Source of the DNA: Serendipita indica DSM 11827
Taxonomy: Eukaryota; Basidiomycota; Agaricomycetes; Sebacinales; Serendipitaceae
Reading direction: 5' to 3'
Length of the DNA stretch: 64,000 nt
NCBI GenBank assembly: GCA_910890315.1
Contig: CAJVGD010000002.1
Span: 2,542,001-2,606,000 of the forward strand
Shown here: positions 23,601 through 34,102 of the stretch, in pieces
Numbering within the stretch: position 1 is the stretch's first letter
How the letters are laid out: every line of letters starts with the position of its first letter
Program-made: the position numbers and the translations under genes
Notes under the pieces: generated by a model
The model's database searches: none
Told to the model about the DNA's origin: nothing
The model's input: only the letters and a program-made list of their open reading frames with translations

Positions 23601-25026
23601 ATTCGACTGTGGGACGCAGACACTGGTCAACCATTGGGAGAGCCACTTCGAGGTCACGAGGGATCCGTCTTGACCGTCGGATTCTCGCCAGACGGCTCAC
23701 GAATCGTCTCTGGCTCTTCTGACAAGACGATTCGACTGTGGGACGCAGACACTGGTCAGCCATTGGGAGAGCCACTTCGAGGTCATGAAGATTGGGTCCG
23801 GGCCGTCGGATTCTCGCCAGACGGCTCACGAATCGTCTCTGGCTCGGATGACAAGACGATTCGACTGTGGGACGCAGACACTGGTCAGCCATTGGGAGAG
23901 CCACTTCGAGGTCATGAAGATTGGGTCCGGGCCGTCGGATTCTCGCCAGACGGCTCACGAATCGTCTCTGGCTCGGATGACAAGACGATTCGACTGTGGG
24001 ACGCAGACACTGGTCAGCCATTGGGAGAGCCACTTCGAGGTCACGAAGATTTGGTCTGGGCCGTCGGATTCTCGCCAGACGGCTCACGAATCGTCTCTGG
24101 CTCTTCTGACAAGACGATTCGACTGTGGGACGCAGACACTGGTCAGCCATTGGGAGAGCCACTTCGAGGTCATGAAGGATTGGGTCTGGGCCGTCGGATT
24201 CTCGCCAGACGGCTCACGAATCGTCTCTGGCTCTTCTGACAAGACGATTCGACTGTGGGACGCAGACACTGGTCAGCCATTGGGAGAGCCACTTCGAGGT
24301 CACGAGGAATCCGTCTTGACCGTCGGATTCTCGCCAGACGGCTCACGAATCGTCTCTGGCTCTTTTGACAAGACGATTCGACTGTGGGACGCAGACACTG
24401 GTCAGCCATTGGGAGAGCCACTTCGAGGTCACGAGGAATCCGTCTTGACCGTCGGATTCTCGCCAGACGGCTCACGAATCGTCTCTGGCTCTTCTGACAA
24501 GACGATTCGACTGTGGGACGCAGACACTGGTCAGCCATTGGGAGAGGCACCTCCAAGTCAACAGAGATACGCGATTAATTCGGTTACAATATCCCCAGAC
24601 GGCTTCCAGAGGGTCTCTGGCTCACATGACGGAACAGTTAGTATATGGGATTTGCATACTGGTAAGTGTGGCCTTGGTTTGCTCTTGCTTGTATTTCTGA
24701 CTTGATAATTATCAGGTGCAAGTCCACATAGCCCCGATATTGATGACGCCAAGTCGCTATCTCCCACTCTCATCGAGTCACCAAATGCTGTTTCCCTGCA
24801 AATACAGATACCCGGGTTCAAGCAGTGCTTACTGTTGCACGATGGCTGGGTGCAATCATCTGGCCACTTTCTCTTCTGGGTACCCCCGGAAAATCGTTAT
24901 GGACTTCAAAATCAGAATCTTCGTCTGACTATGCCAACGTCGAGTCCAAAGCGGGCCACCAAACTCGATTTCACTCATTTCAAATGTGGTCTCTCCTGGA
25001 CAAATGTAAGGAGTATCGGCAAGTGA
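20698..25026 (+). CDS. NACHT-WD40 STAND receptor (fungal NLR-like)
   Basis: Seven exons are read: 20698-20874, 20922-21079, 21125-21281, 21321-21441, 21486-22993, 23043-24661 and 24716-25026. An N-terminal helical domain of about 200 residues is followed by a NACHT NTPase. Its Walker A is DIAGSGKSS, Walker B is [11 protein letters not shown], and the sensor segment is [11 protein letters not shown] winged-helix-like linker follows, then a WD40 array with ten near-identical 43-residue units and one divergent unit. The tail includes [19 protein letters not shown] and [15 protein letters not shown], which I associate with Rhizoctonia-type receptors. Such proteins act in self/non-self recognition: the WD face senses a ligand and NTP-driven oligomerisation triggers the N-terminal effector. 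One extra base in the eighth WD unit (near 24,178) breaks the frame. Removing it makes the total a multiple of three, about 1,349 residues. Confidence 0.9.
23259..24549 (+). repeat. Tandem array of ten 129-bp WD40-encoding repeats
   Basis: Units begin at 23259, 23388, 23517, 23646, 23775, 23904, 24033 and 24162, then 24292 and 24421 after one extra base. Each encodes one 43-residue WD40 blade segment, ending [17 protein letters not shown]. Units are nearly identical at the DNA level. Differences fall in a few codons: the two after RGHE, the two after the following Val, and the one in SGSxDK. Such patterning fits recent unequal exchange plus selection on the exposed face. Confidence 0.95.
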
Positions 25027-25478
25027 ATAACTATTGTTTTTATCATTATTGCTATATATAGCATGCGTAGAGAATCTCAGGTGAACGTGGTCCTATGTTT
25101 TGCAAAGCGGCGTTATCAGTGTCGAAATTTGTGACAGAAGGAGTCAGTTACCTCGCCAAAAGTTGCCTTCTGTCATTGTCCTCTACTATATTCCCTTACT
25201 AATAACTCAATGAGACTGTCCTGAGCCTTTCAGGATTACTGTATACAGTATACCAGCCCTAGCCCTTCCTTACACAAAGTATTTTAAGTAAAGACGCACA
25301 CGATAGGTTAGGAAGCAATAACACGACTTGTGGTGATACAGCTAGGTGCACAATCGGAGTAGGAAACAGGTGACCACCACGGAACTGACTGAAGAGTATA
25401 CGTCGTGTTACCGCTATTCATCCGTAGTCCTTGCGTATTCGTCGCTACCCCCAATGCAAGTCTCTCCAATCGCTCACA
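25027..25478. other. Intergenic region 3' of the receptor gene
   Basis: No gene is seen. The stretch contains a perfect 14-bp palindrome TACTGTATACAGTA at 25237-25250 and a small CCTGA...TCAGG hairpin just before it. These may mark the transcript end of the receptor but no clear signal can be named. Confidence 0.35.
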
Positions 25479-26013
25479 TTATCGCTCCAATGCCTCGCAT
25501 CCTTCTTCCATGAACCGGATCAACTCGACCGCTCGAAACAACACCCCACTCTTTCCCTTTCCCGTCTTTTTGCCATTCACCGTCCTCCCACTCCCCTTGG
25601 GTCTCCCTCTCCGTGGGATCGCAATCTGCTCCGCGCCGGGTCCACTGGGCGAAAGCATCTTGGTGAGCGTGAGGTAGCCGTCGCGAATTGTATCTCGTCG
25701 TCGTTTTTCACTCTTGACGTGGTTCATCCGCTACTGCGGTCCGAATAGAACTGGTTTCGGTCGTCATTCTTGTTGACCATTCGAAGGAGGGAGGCCACCG
25801 CCGGCAGTGGATGCGCTGGGGCTGCTGCTCGAGGCTGTCGAGGGGAGGTGCATGGTGATAATGATAGTGATGTTGGTGTTGGTGACGTAATGAGGATGTA
25901 GTCGTATCTGCGCTCGGGGAAGAGGCTTGTGCTTGGGGTGCCTGGAGCTCTGGCATGGCGGTGCCCGAGCTCGAGTGGAGGGATACAAAATCTGGAAAAG
26001 GTCCTTGGTTCAT
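25479..26013 (-). CDS. bHLH transcription factor
   Basis: The segment 25479-25727 encodes a bHLH domain. The basic region and first helix read NHVKSEKRRRDTIRDGYLTL, and the second helix reads GKSGVLFRAVELIRFMEEGC. The loop between them is long and carries RRGRPKGSGR, an AT-hook-like core. Upstream on the same strand, 25,750-26,013 gives MNQGPFPDFVSLHSSS and then a His/Gln-rich stretch (HQHQHHYHYHH), a plausible disordered activation or spacer region. The join between the two parts is not settled: the frames differ and a 47-nt intron ending GTAG just before the bHLH exon fits best. The protein probably binds E-box DNA as a dimer. Its ATG overlaps the stop codon of the upstream kinase gene by a few bases, which is unusual for a fungus and makes the start uncertain. 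Confidence 0.6.
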
Positions 26014-27097
26014 GTAATGCTGTTACTGTTGGTGGAAAGCGAGTGCATGGCCGTTGCCATACTGGTGATGGAGCGGCACAGTTCGAACTCTGTGCCGAAC
26101 TCAATGCCATATGCAGGCAGGAAGCTGTGAATGAGGTAGTGTCATTGAATGCCCGCCCACGGCGAGATATGGAATGCAGTTGCGAAGTCCCAGTATTCAG
26201 GGTAGAACCCACTCTGAAGGGATGTCAATTCAAAGCAAGACCTCACAGAGTGACGTACATTCCCAGTCCACAAGTCCAGAAAATCGGCCTCTGGACAAAT
26301 ATATTACTCTGGCTAAGGCCGCCATGAGAGAAACAGATCCTATGAGGCAATGTATGCGCTGGTCGCACAAGTTCCTGGAGTTCCTCGGGCAAGCCCGCAC
26401 ATCGAGATAACGGGCAGCCATTGAAGGCAGCCTCATCTTCGAGTGGTCCAATAGGGAGTCTTTTACTCTCCATGACATAATTGCCGACCTGTTCAACCCA
26501 CACAATTGATGATCCCCGGGGGGTCTTATATGAATGTGTCGAAATAGGACCTCAGATCACCTGATATTGGACGAGCTCATCTTTTGTCAGGTTGGTTTCC
26601 CCGGTATCCATGATACTTCGCCCGGGAAGTTCAGAAATAATCCAATAATGGAGCTCCGGTAGATAAGTTTGAGGCGAAGGCGGTATGCGGAGGAAGTCGA
26701 GGACTCGTGGAGCAGATAAATTTGTATGGTATTCTAGCCACTGGAGGGCATCCCTCTCGTTTTCGAGATTATCCCAAATCTTGAGGTAACAACCAGGAAG
26801 AACTTTTCGAATAGAGTTGCTCCCGCGGCCGGGCTATATGCGAGATCCTAGGTCCCACGAGCAACTGATAACAGTAGAGACGGTAGAAGACCCACTTTCC
26901 ATGCTTGACTGATGCTCCAGTTGTCGACAATTCTCAATGTCGAAGAACCGGAGGTCAAGCTGGTGAGCCAACCGGGCACCGTTCCTGACCGTGTAAATAA
27001 GAAAATTATGTGTGATAAAAATGACTGAAATGGCCACCCAATCTGCATCTTCGAGTGTAGCACAGGAGTTGGCTTCCACAAGTCTCTGGATGGACAT
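26010..27097 (-). pseudogene. Aminoglycoside-phosphotransferase-fold kinase, probably decayed
   Basis: The order of segments on the minus strand matches the fungal APH family. They are an N-terminal part beginning MSIQRLVEANSCATLED; GCYLKIWDNLENERDALQWL with PRVLDFLRIPPSP; ELPGRSIMDTG; then CFSHGGLSQSNIFV, SGLVDWECT and FYPEYWDFATAF. The catalytic block reads HGGL where active members have HGDL, so the key Asp is missing. The frame also shifts by one base between NIFV and the SGLVDWEC metal-binding segment. Together these suggest a dead kinase or a sequence of poor quality. Family members phosphorylate unknown small molecules in fungi; the group is expanded in many Agaricomycetes. Exon ends are approximate. 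Confidence 0.6.
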
Positions 27098-27323
27098 TAC
27101 CGATGCCGTCTGAATCTACACATTTCGACGCACATTCCGCGCTTTGTTCATTCGGTCTTCTTAGCCATGTCAGAGATTAACGAGCAATGACTGCGCAGAG
27201 CTGGACAATGCACGTACGCACGGTCAAATATCAACCGTACTTGTCATACGAATCGACGAATGGACGGAAACGTCGACCGCCACTTTGACTGCCTCCGCTT
27301 CGCCGTAGGATTGGGAACGTCCA

Positions 27324-29846
27324 ATGGCGAGCTCAAAAAAGACCCAGAGTTTGCCAGAGTCGTCGGGAAAGACGTTTAGTGCATTTGCAAACCTCGATAC
27401 ACGTATTCTACGCGCGTTAGCCGATCAGTCGTTCATAAAACCGACCTTGGTGCAAGAAAAAGCGATACCTGTTGCGTTAGAAGGGAGGGATGTGTTATGC
27501 AGAGCACGTACAGGAAGTGGAAAAACTGTTGCGTATTGCGTACCGGTTCTCGAGAGGGTGCTAGCAGGACGAAAGGCTGTAGGTCATTCTGAATTGATAC
27601 TGAATACGCCAATGCTAATCTTTGGTTTCTAATAATCCTGCTAAATCCGGATTCCACTTGGTTTAGTCTAGTAACGACGAGGAAAAGCAATCCACTCGCG
27701 CAGTGATCCTTGTACCGACGCGAGAGCTCTCTGAGCAAGTGACTACGCAACTCAAGAAGCTTTCAAAGTACTGTGAAGATATCATTGTGAGCAATGTGAC
27801 CAGCGGCGGAAATGCACATCGCAATAAGTGAGTCTAGTCTTCACCTTTGACATATCTAACCTATTGAAAAGAATGCTCGGAGATGATCGACCAGATGTCG
27901 TAGTCGGTACCCCAGCTCGTGTCCTGGCTCTGGCTCAATCCAAGGTGAATCCTCACTGGTTCGTCAAGCACAGCTGACATTGAAGGCAGACATTATCTCT
28001 ACATGCACTGGAAATACTGGTCATTGATGAAGCGGATCTTATTCTATCCTATGGCCATTCACAGACGATGCAAACTCTCCTATCCTCCTCGACAAGATCG
28101 TCTGACGAAACTACGAACGATGGAACGTCCAAGCAAACAAAATCCTACCTTCCTTCGGTTTACCAATCTGTTCTCATGTCCGCCACTCTCACGGCCGATG
28201 TCACCACCCTCAAGTCTCTCGTCCTACGTGATCCGGTGATCCTCACGCTAACAGAAGAGGAAGCAAAAGACTCGCGATCGTTGCTTTCTCAATATGTACT
28301 CAAAGTGGACAATGACGCGGAAAAGTTTCTGCACATTTACGTGATCCTCAAACTCAAACTCATCAAAGGGAAAGCTATTCTTTTCGTCAACGACGTCGAA
28401 CGGTGCTACCGTCTGAAGCTTTTCCTGGAACAGTTTAGCATACGTTGCTGCGTTCTGAATAGAGAGTTGCCGATAAACTCTCGGTGCGTTTCCTTGCATA
28501 CCCCTAGGCGTTCTGACGTGCCTTAGATACCATACCATTCAAGAATTCAATAAAGGAATCTACGACTATATCATTGCAACGGACGAGAGCGGAGCACGCA
28601 ATGAGGAAGTGGATTCCGATTCGGATCAAGCAATGGACGAAGGCAACCAAGACCCTGATCTCGACGAATGTGAGCTAATGTCCTTTACAAAAGTCTTGCC
28701 GACAAGTTTTCAGTTGTACAGACCCAGCGCGAGGCGGAACCACAGCAAGAGGCACCGTCGTCGCCCTTGGCAGGGAAGAAGCGTAAACATATCGAAGTTG
28801 AAGACGAAGACATCAAGATGGAATTTGAGGGTGAAATTGCTGATGCAAAAAAGCAACTCAAGGGGAGCAAGAAGCCAACCAAAAAAGTAAAGGCTGAAGA
28901 AAAAGAATACTCGACTTCACGTGGGGTCGATTTTTTGGACGTTGCCTGTGTGGTCAATTTCGACCTACCGTTGTCGAGTCGTAGCTATGTTCATCGTGTG
29001 GGCAGAACGGCACGGGCCGGGAGAGGAGGAGTGGCGATCAGTTTTGTGGTGACGACTGATTATAAGATAAAAGTGCGCTGCCCTTTCACTTGTGGTGGAT
29101 CCACTTCTAATAATTTCGTCGTACAGGGTGGTAAGAGCCATCTGGAAGAGACGAAAATCTGGCGACGAATCGAGCGCGACCAGAATGGATGGTCAAAGGA
29201 CGTATACTCGCTTCCCGCAGAGGATAAACCTCAGAGCTGCATCAAAGATTTTACTCTATCACCAAATCTTCTCGCCGGCTTCCGCTACCGAATGCAGGAT
29301 GCGTTGCGAAGTGTCACTGGTAAAGCAGTTAAAGAAGCTAGGATCAAAGAATTGAAGAATGAGATTCTCAACAGTGGAAAACTCAAGGTATGCGACTTCT
29401 TTGTTCCAAGGCTCGATGCTGATGACCATGAATAGGCCCACTTTGAAGATCATCCACTAGACTTGGAGTATCTCAGACATGATAAACCGCTTCACCCAGC
29501 GAGGATTCAGAGTCACATGAAGTATGTACCGTCGTACCTACTTCCAAAGGGCGCGGTCGCAACCACCTCAACAACCTCGGCAACTGGAGCACCGCATGAG
29601 GGTATTGGACGATATGATGGTGCTATAGCCGCCGGTGTGGTTGGTACGTAACGAGCAATCGTATCTGCACCTTGGACTGAGGTTTTACTAGGAGACACTT
29701 CTGGCGCCATCGAAGGATTTGTACCGTTCAACAAGCATTCTCATCCGCGAGGACGAGGACGCGGTAGAGGTTCAAGTATACGACGAGGGGGGCCAAGTGC
29801 CCGTGGAAAACGAAAGAACGATCCATTGCGAAAGTTTGGTGCTTAA
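27324..29846 (+). CDS. DBP9: ATP-dependent RNA helicase DBP9 (DDX56 type)
   Basis: All DEAD-box motifs appear in order: Q-motif region ([13 protein letters not shown]), motif I ARTGSGKT, Ia [31 protein letters not shown], and [15 protein letters not shown]. The C-terminal domain contains the DBP9-specific acidic/lysine-rich insert (about 28,600-28,910) before [20 protein letters not shown]. The protein ends in an Arg/Gly-rich and basic tail (RGRGRGRG...RKFGA). At least six short introns interrupt the gene, including one near 27,580-27,666 and one near 28,676-28,727. DBP9 acts in the nucleolus on 27S pre-rRNA for 60S subunit assembly. Length is close to the usual 600-650 residues. The start ATG at 27324 is the first in frame. 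Confidence 0.92.
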
Positions 29847-29952
29847 CGTGTACTCGTATCTCAATGTATAGTTCTCACTTATTCCCTCATTTGACGATTA
29901 TCAGAGGTGGGCTCCATGGCTTATATACTTTGACCCCTTCCACAACTGCCTA

Positions 29953-32781
29953 ATGTACCAAGATGACCTAGACGATCTCTTACCGGCGCTCCCAACGCGC
30001 CAAAACGCGCTTCCTAGTTTCAATGATCCTGAAGAGGATCCATTTAGCAATCCATTTGGCGGAGGATCGGATCCTTGGGCCAGCTTTGGCAAAACATCAG
30101 GTCATGGCAGTCTTAAATCGCGTCTTCGCGTGCTGATAGGCGCTATATTATAGATACATATAACGATTGGAACCCAAATGTCTTTGCAGACGAAACGTCG
30201 CAGAAGCCACATGCCTCGCTCGGCCAGACATCTGCGCCGTCGTCCCCACAAGCTCAGAGAGTGGTCGACGACGTGAATGACGACCACCAAAGTCATGAAA
30301 CGAAGCAGACTAGTTCGGAAAGGGATGGTTTCGACGTGACCACGCCGCGAAACGAAAACCAGAGTGCTGTCGAGCCTGCGAATGCTACTCCTGAGTCCGC
30401 AACGACGATTGGGATCGTAGATCCGTTAGATGCTGCGTTATCAAATGTCGAAGAAGCTCCAGCGCATGTTCCAGTAATCCAGCGAAAGCTGCCTTTGGTT
30501 ATCAAAGAAACCACTGCAGAATCTCCATTAGTGACGCCGGTACCAAAATCTGAATCAGGATCTTTAGAAACTCCTACAGCCATGACAAATCAACCAGCTG
30601 CTCCCTCTACAAATACTGAAGAGGACGGCGAGGCAAAGAGCCATCAACACCTACGCTCCCGACAGCAGATTCCGCCACGCCAGAAATCCCTCCCACTGTT
30701 GTCGCCACGCCTTCGAACATTCTCGATGTGCCAACCTCGACGAGCACCGACGAACCGTCGCCTGCATCGCCGTCCGACGCGTCGATCACCATCTCAACTT
30801 CCGAGGTGGCACAGGTGACACCTGCTCATTCGCACATCTCATCGCGAGATCCGTCATCTTCTGATGTCGAACGACAGTCATTTATGGACAAAGTCGTTGT
30901 GTCCCCCTTGGAACGCACACCCTCCATGCCGCCAAACCCCCTCGACCGGAACTTTAGCGCGCCAGTACTTGGTGCTGCGGCATTGGATAGTGGTGGATGG
31001 GGAGATGGATGGAGCACGGACAATATGAGCCACTCCTTCCCTGTGCCGGGAGCGTCGGTAGGACAATCCGAGCAACAAGATGGAGAGCGGGCTGCCGCTA
31101 CAGAGGAAGAAGAAGATGTAGGTGCCTCAGTTGATGTGGCTCACTGTCTGATTCTCTTACAGCCAGACGATAATGTGCCCCTTGCCCAGTCACTCTCCAT
31201 GTCAAAGCCGCCACCGCCCGTGGCGATGTATGTGATCTCCGTGGGTGATCCACAAAAGATTGGGGACCCAATTTCTGCGCATATCGTGTACACGGTAACA
31301 ACAAAGGTTTGTTTGCTGTCTTCTAATGGGGTTCCTTACTGATCGACTGCAGACAAACAATCCTAATTATAAGAAGAGCCAGTTTTCTGTTTTAAGGAGG
31401 TACTCAGATTTCGTATGGCTATATGATACCTTATGTGCAAATAACCCTGGCGTCATCGTGCCGCCCATCCCAGAGAAAAACTCGCTGGGCCGGTTCCAAG
31501 ATGCATTCGTCCAGGTGTGTAACGCTTTTCATATACATGTTACAGACACCTTACACTGTACAGGCACGACGACTCGCACTGAACAAGTGTATCCAGAAGA
31601 CTGCAAATCATCCTGGGCTTTGTCACGATAAGGATCTCCAGCTCTTTTTGGAGAGCGATAACTTTGCGTTGGATGTGCGATCTCTTATTTTGGTATTCTA
31701 TTCTTTTGCTGATGAAGGTGCTATGTCAGATCAAACACCGACGGACGGAAGAGGGCGGTGGACTCTTATCGTTCCTCAGCAATACGGTGGCAAGCACTCG
31801 ATTTTATGAGACGGACGAGTGGTTCGAGACGAAGAAGGTCTATCTGGATGGATTGGAAAATCAACTGAGGGGGCTTATTCGATCGATGGAAGCGGTGGCC
31901 AAGCAAAGGACAGGTGAAGAGTCCGTTTTGACTTGTGTATTGCATCTTCACTTACAACTGCATTCTCGGCAGAGTCGTCCCAAGCGCTGGCGGAACTGGC
32001 CGATACGCTCGAGGCACTGTCCACGTCGGATATTTCACAGCAGTTATCGAGCTCGTTCTCACATCTCGCAACCGTTCAACGGAAAGCGAAACAGATTCAG
32101 GATGAGCAGGCCAACCAGGATGTGGTTACATTTGCCGGTACAGGTATGTGACTTTCTCGATATTCTAGTGAGAGGGGTATACTAACACGCTATTGTAGTG
32201 GAAGAGTACGGGCGGATGATAGGATCTGTTCGAGTGAGTTTGGTACCGGGCTAGACGAATTGGTTATTGACAATGGATATGGGTAGCTTGCGTTTGCATC
32301 GCGAGTTAAATGCTATGGACAGTGGCAAAATGCAGAGAACGATCTACGGCGAGTGCGAACGGCGCACGAAAAGGCACGCAAGCAGTCAAAGACGCCGGAA
32401 CGGCTTCATTACCATATCCAAGAGGTCGCAGATGTACGTTTCCTCTCTCTTACTTGGCAGGTTCACCGTACAAACTGATGATGCTGTAGGCCGAACGCAA
32501 AGTGTCGCACGCCAAGTCGGAGTTTGAGCGGGTGACAAAGTTGGTCAAGATTGAGCTTCACCGATTCGACATGGAACGTGTGGAAGATTTCAAGAAATCG
32601 TTAGAGGCATTCCTGGAGGGTATGATTCGGCGCCAGAAAGAGGTGAACGCACAGCATTGTACGTGAGGGTGATACTGATGTTCTCTAGCTTATAAATGCG
32701 TGGGAGGAGTATCAGGCGTCATTACTGCAAAAGTCTGGCGCAAATCCAGTCAATCGGGAAGATGTTGCGTCGACTGCGTAG
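29953..32781 (+). CDS. VPS5: Retromer sorting nexin VPS5 (SNX1/2 type)
   Basis: The start at 29953 gives MYQDDLDDLLPALP, followed by a long acidic, Ser/Thr/Pro-rich N-terminal region. The PX domain is clear: ISVGDPQKIGDPISAHIVYT, KSQFSVLRRYSDFVWLYDTL, VPPIPEKNSLGRF, and ARRLALNKCIQKTANHP. The BAR domain follows over several small exons with ELADTLEALSTSDISQQL, QRKAKQIQDEQANQ, ERVTKLVKIELHRFDMERV and NAWEEYQASLL, ending at 32781. VPS5 pairs with VPS17 to coat endosomal tubules for return of Vps10-type receptors to the Golgi. In the disordered N-region the frame changes by one base near 30,640. Both sides have convincing Ser/Thr/Pro composition, so either a small intron is missed or a base is lost. 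Confidence 0.88.
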
Positions 32782-33029
32782 CGAAATAGAAGTCTGACAC
32801 CCAATCGCGCTCTCGATAATCATCATGGGGGAGCTGGTATAAGATACTTTATTAACCATATACCTCGTCTAGTATCCGGTGAATGGTACGCGAACGAAGT
32901 GATATAATGAAGCAGCGTGGCTGACTCCGGGCGTCGGTCCACTGCAAATGAGAATACAGGCGCATTAACGAAGCTATCAAATACAACACAAAGTGTCCTT
33001 CTATAACTGACATTCTCTAATGAGGGTCG

Positions 33030-33659
33030 TTAACCGTCCATGCGGATAAACTCGTTGCGCTTGAGGTGTTGTTTGCGGTGATGGACGCAGAGACCGAAGA
33101 TGGCCCACATGACGAGCGTCTCGAGATAACCCAGCGTCGCTTCGGCAATCGAGAGGGGAAGGAATGACTTTGACTCTGACCAGCCTTCCCACCCAATAAA
33201 GCCTACAAACGCAGGTATCCATGGAAAGCTCGTCCAGAAGACTGCAAGGAGGCAGGATATTGTGCAGTTTGCGACATTGATTAGGAATGGAGGGTATGGT
33301 TCGATCGTTTGTCCGTGGTAGCGTTGCTCCTCGACGGTCTGGGGAAGATTGGAACGAATGCCCAACCTTCCCGAGTTGATGGGGGATCCGGGTCTGTATA
33401 CTGATGTCCTTGAGCCGTTTGTGTTGTTCTGGTCGAGAATTGTTGTCGTAATTGGGATGGGGGGAGGACCCATGCGTTTGTAGGAGAGCACAAAGAGGAC
33501 GACATGGTATATAGTTGTCAGGAATGCCGCAATGGGGGTCATGAATAGGCTCAGAAAGCCTAAGTGCACCATGGACACGGAGAACGCGGCGACACACAAT
33601 GTCAGTGAGAGAATGGAGAGCCAAAAGACCACAGGCGGAAGTGGTCGAGCTGGTCTCAT
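33030..33659 (-). CDS. MARVEL-like four-TM membrane protein, copy A
   Basis: A single open frame gives 209 residues from MRPARPLPPVVFWLSILSL to KRNEFIRMDG. Four hydrophobic segments are seen at about residues 9-31, 36-56, 125-160 and 180-200. They are separated by a polar loop of about 60 residues that carries most of the differences from copy B. The topology fits a MARVEL-type protein in the plasma membrane or vesicles, an inference from helix layout only. Copy B at 37,204 is about as long, on the same strand, and shares both ends almost exactly. An upstream in-frame extension to 33,869 exists, but the shared MRPARPLPP start argues for 33659. Confidence 0.75.
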   Translation of the reverse strand: MRPARPLPPVVFWLSILSLTLCVAAFSVSMVHLGFLSLFMTPIAAFLTTIYHVVLFVLSYKRMGPPPIPITTTILDQNNTNGSRTSVYRPGSPINSGRLGIRSNLPQTVEEQRYHGQTIEPYPPFLINVANCTISCLLAVFWTSFPWIPAFVGFIGWEGWSESKSFLPLSIAEATLGYLETLVMWAIFGLCVHHRKQHLKRNEFIRMDG

Positions 33660-34102
33660 TTTGTTGGAATTATTTGAGATTATTGAGAGTTGTCCCGTGA
33701 CGGGTTGGCTGAGCTGCGGGAGACCAGAGACTAAGGGCTTTATGTGTCCGGCGCGGGAAACACGGCCGCCGAGGATATACACTGCCTGAGCCTCATAATA
33801 TATGAAAGCCCGTCTCTTGAATACCAACCCATTCTCATCCCAGCGACACAAGTAATTGGCCAAGCACACTCTTCATGGGAAGATACATTTCGAAACGGTG
33901 AATGCACTCCTAGATCAACGGATGCTTTATGCTGTACGCTTCGGTTCCGCTGCCGACAGCCAACGGCACAATATGGGTGGCTACTTTGAGTCAAATACGG
34001 CAAGGTTTCACAGGACAACAATACAATACCCTCTAGACGGATTTGTAGACTTGGACCGATGGGTGGCAAGAGGCTCAACAACTTCGTCTCGTCTGTTGCA
34101 TC
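33660..34102. other. Divergent intergenic region between copy A and the Crinkler-like gene
   Basis: No gene is supported here. The part next to 33,659 resembles the region upstream of copy B (both contain GGGTTGGCTG followed by AGCTG), so it belongs to the duplicated unit. The remainder shows only short open frames. Confidence 0.4.

Noticed and set aside
23215-24162. Long minus-strand open frame across the WD40 array
   Set aside because: It repeats every 43 residues exactly like the sense array and carries no domain. A repeat unit of a multiple of three with one open antisense frame stays open for as long as the array runs.
25724-26212. 162-residue Ser/Pro/Thr-rich minus-strand frame
   Set aside because: Low-complexity shadow of the bHLH and APH-like coding strand; it crosses the conserved APH C-terminal segment in the wrong frame.
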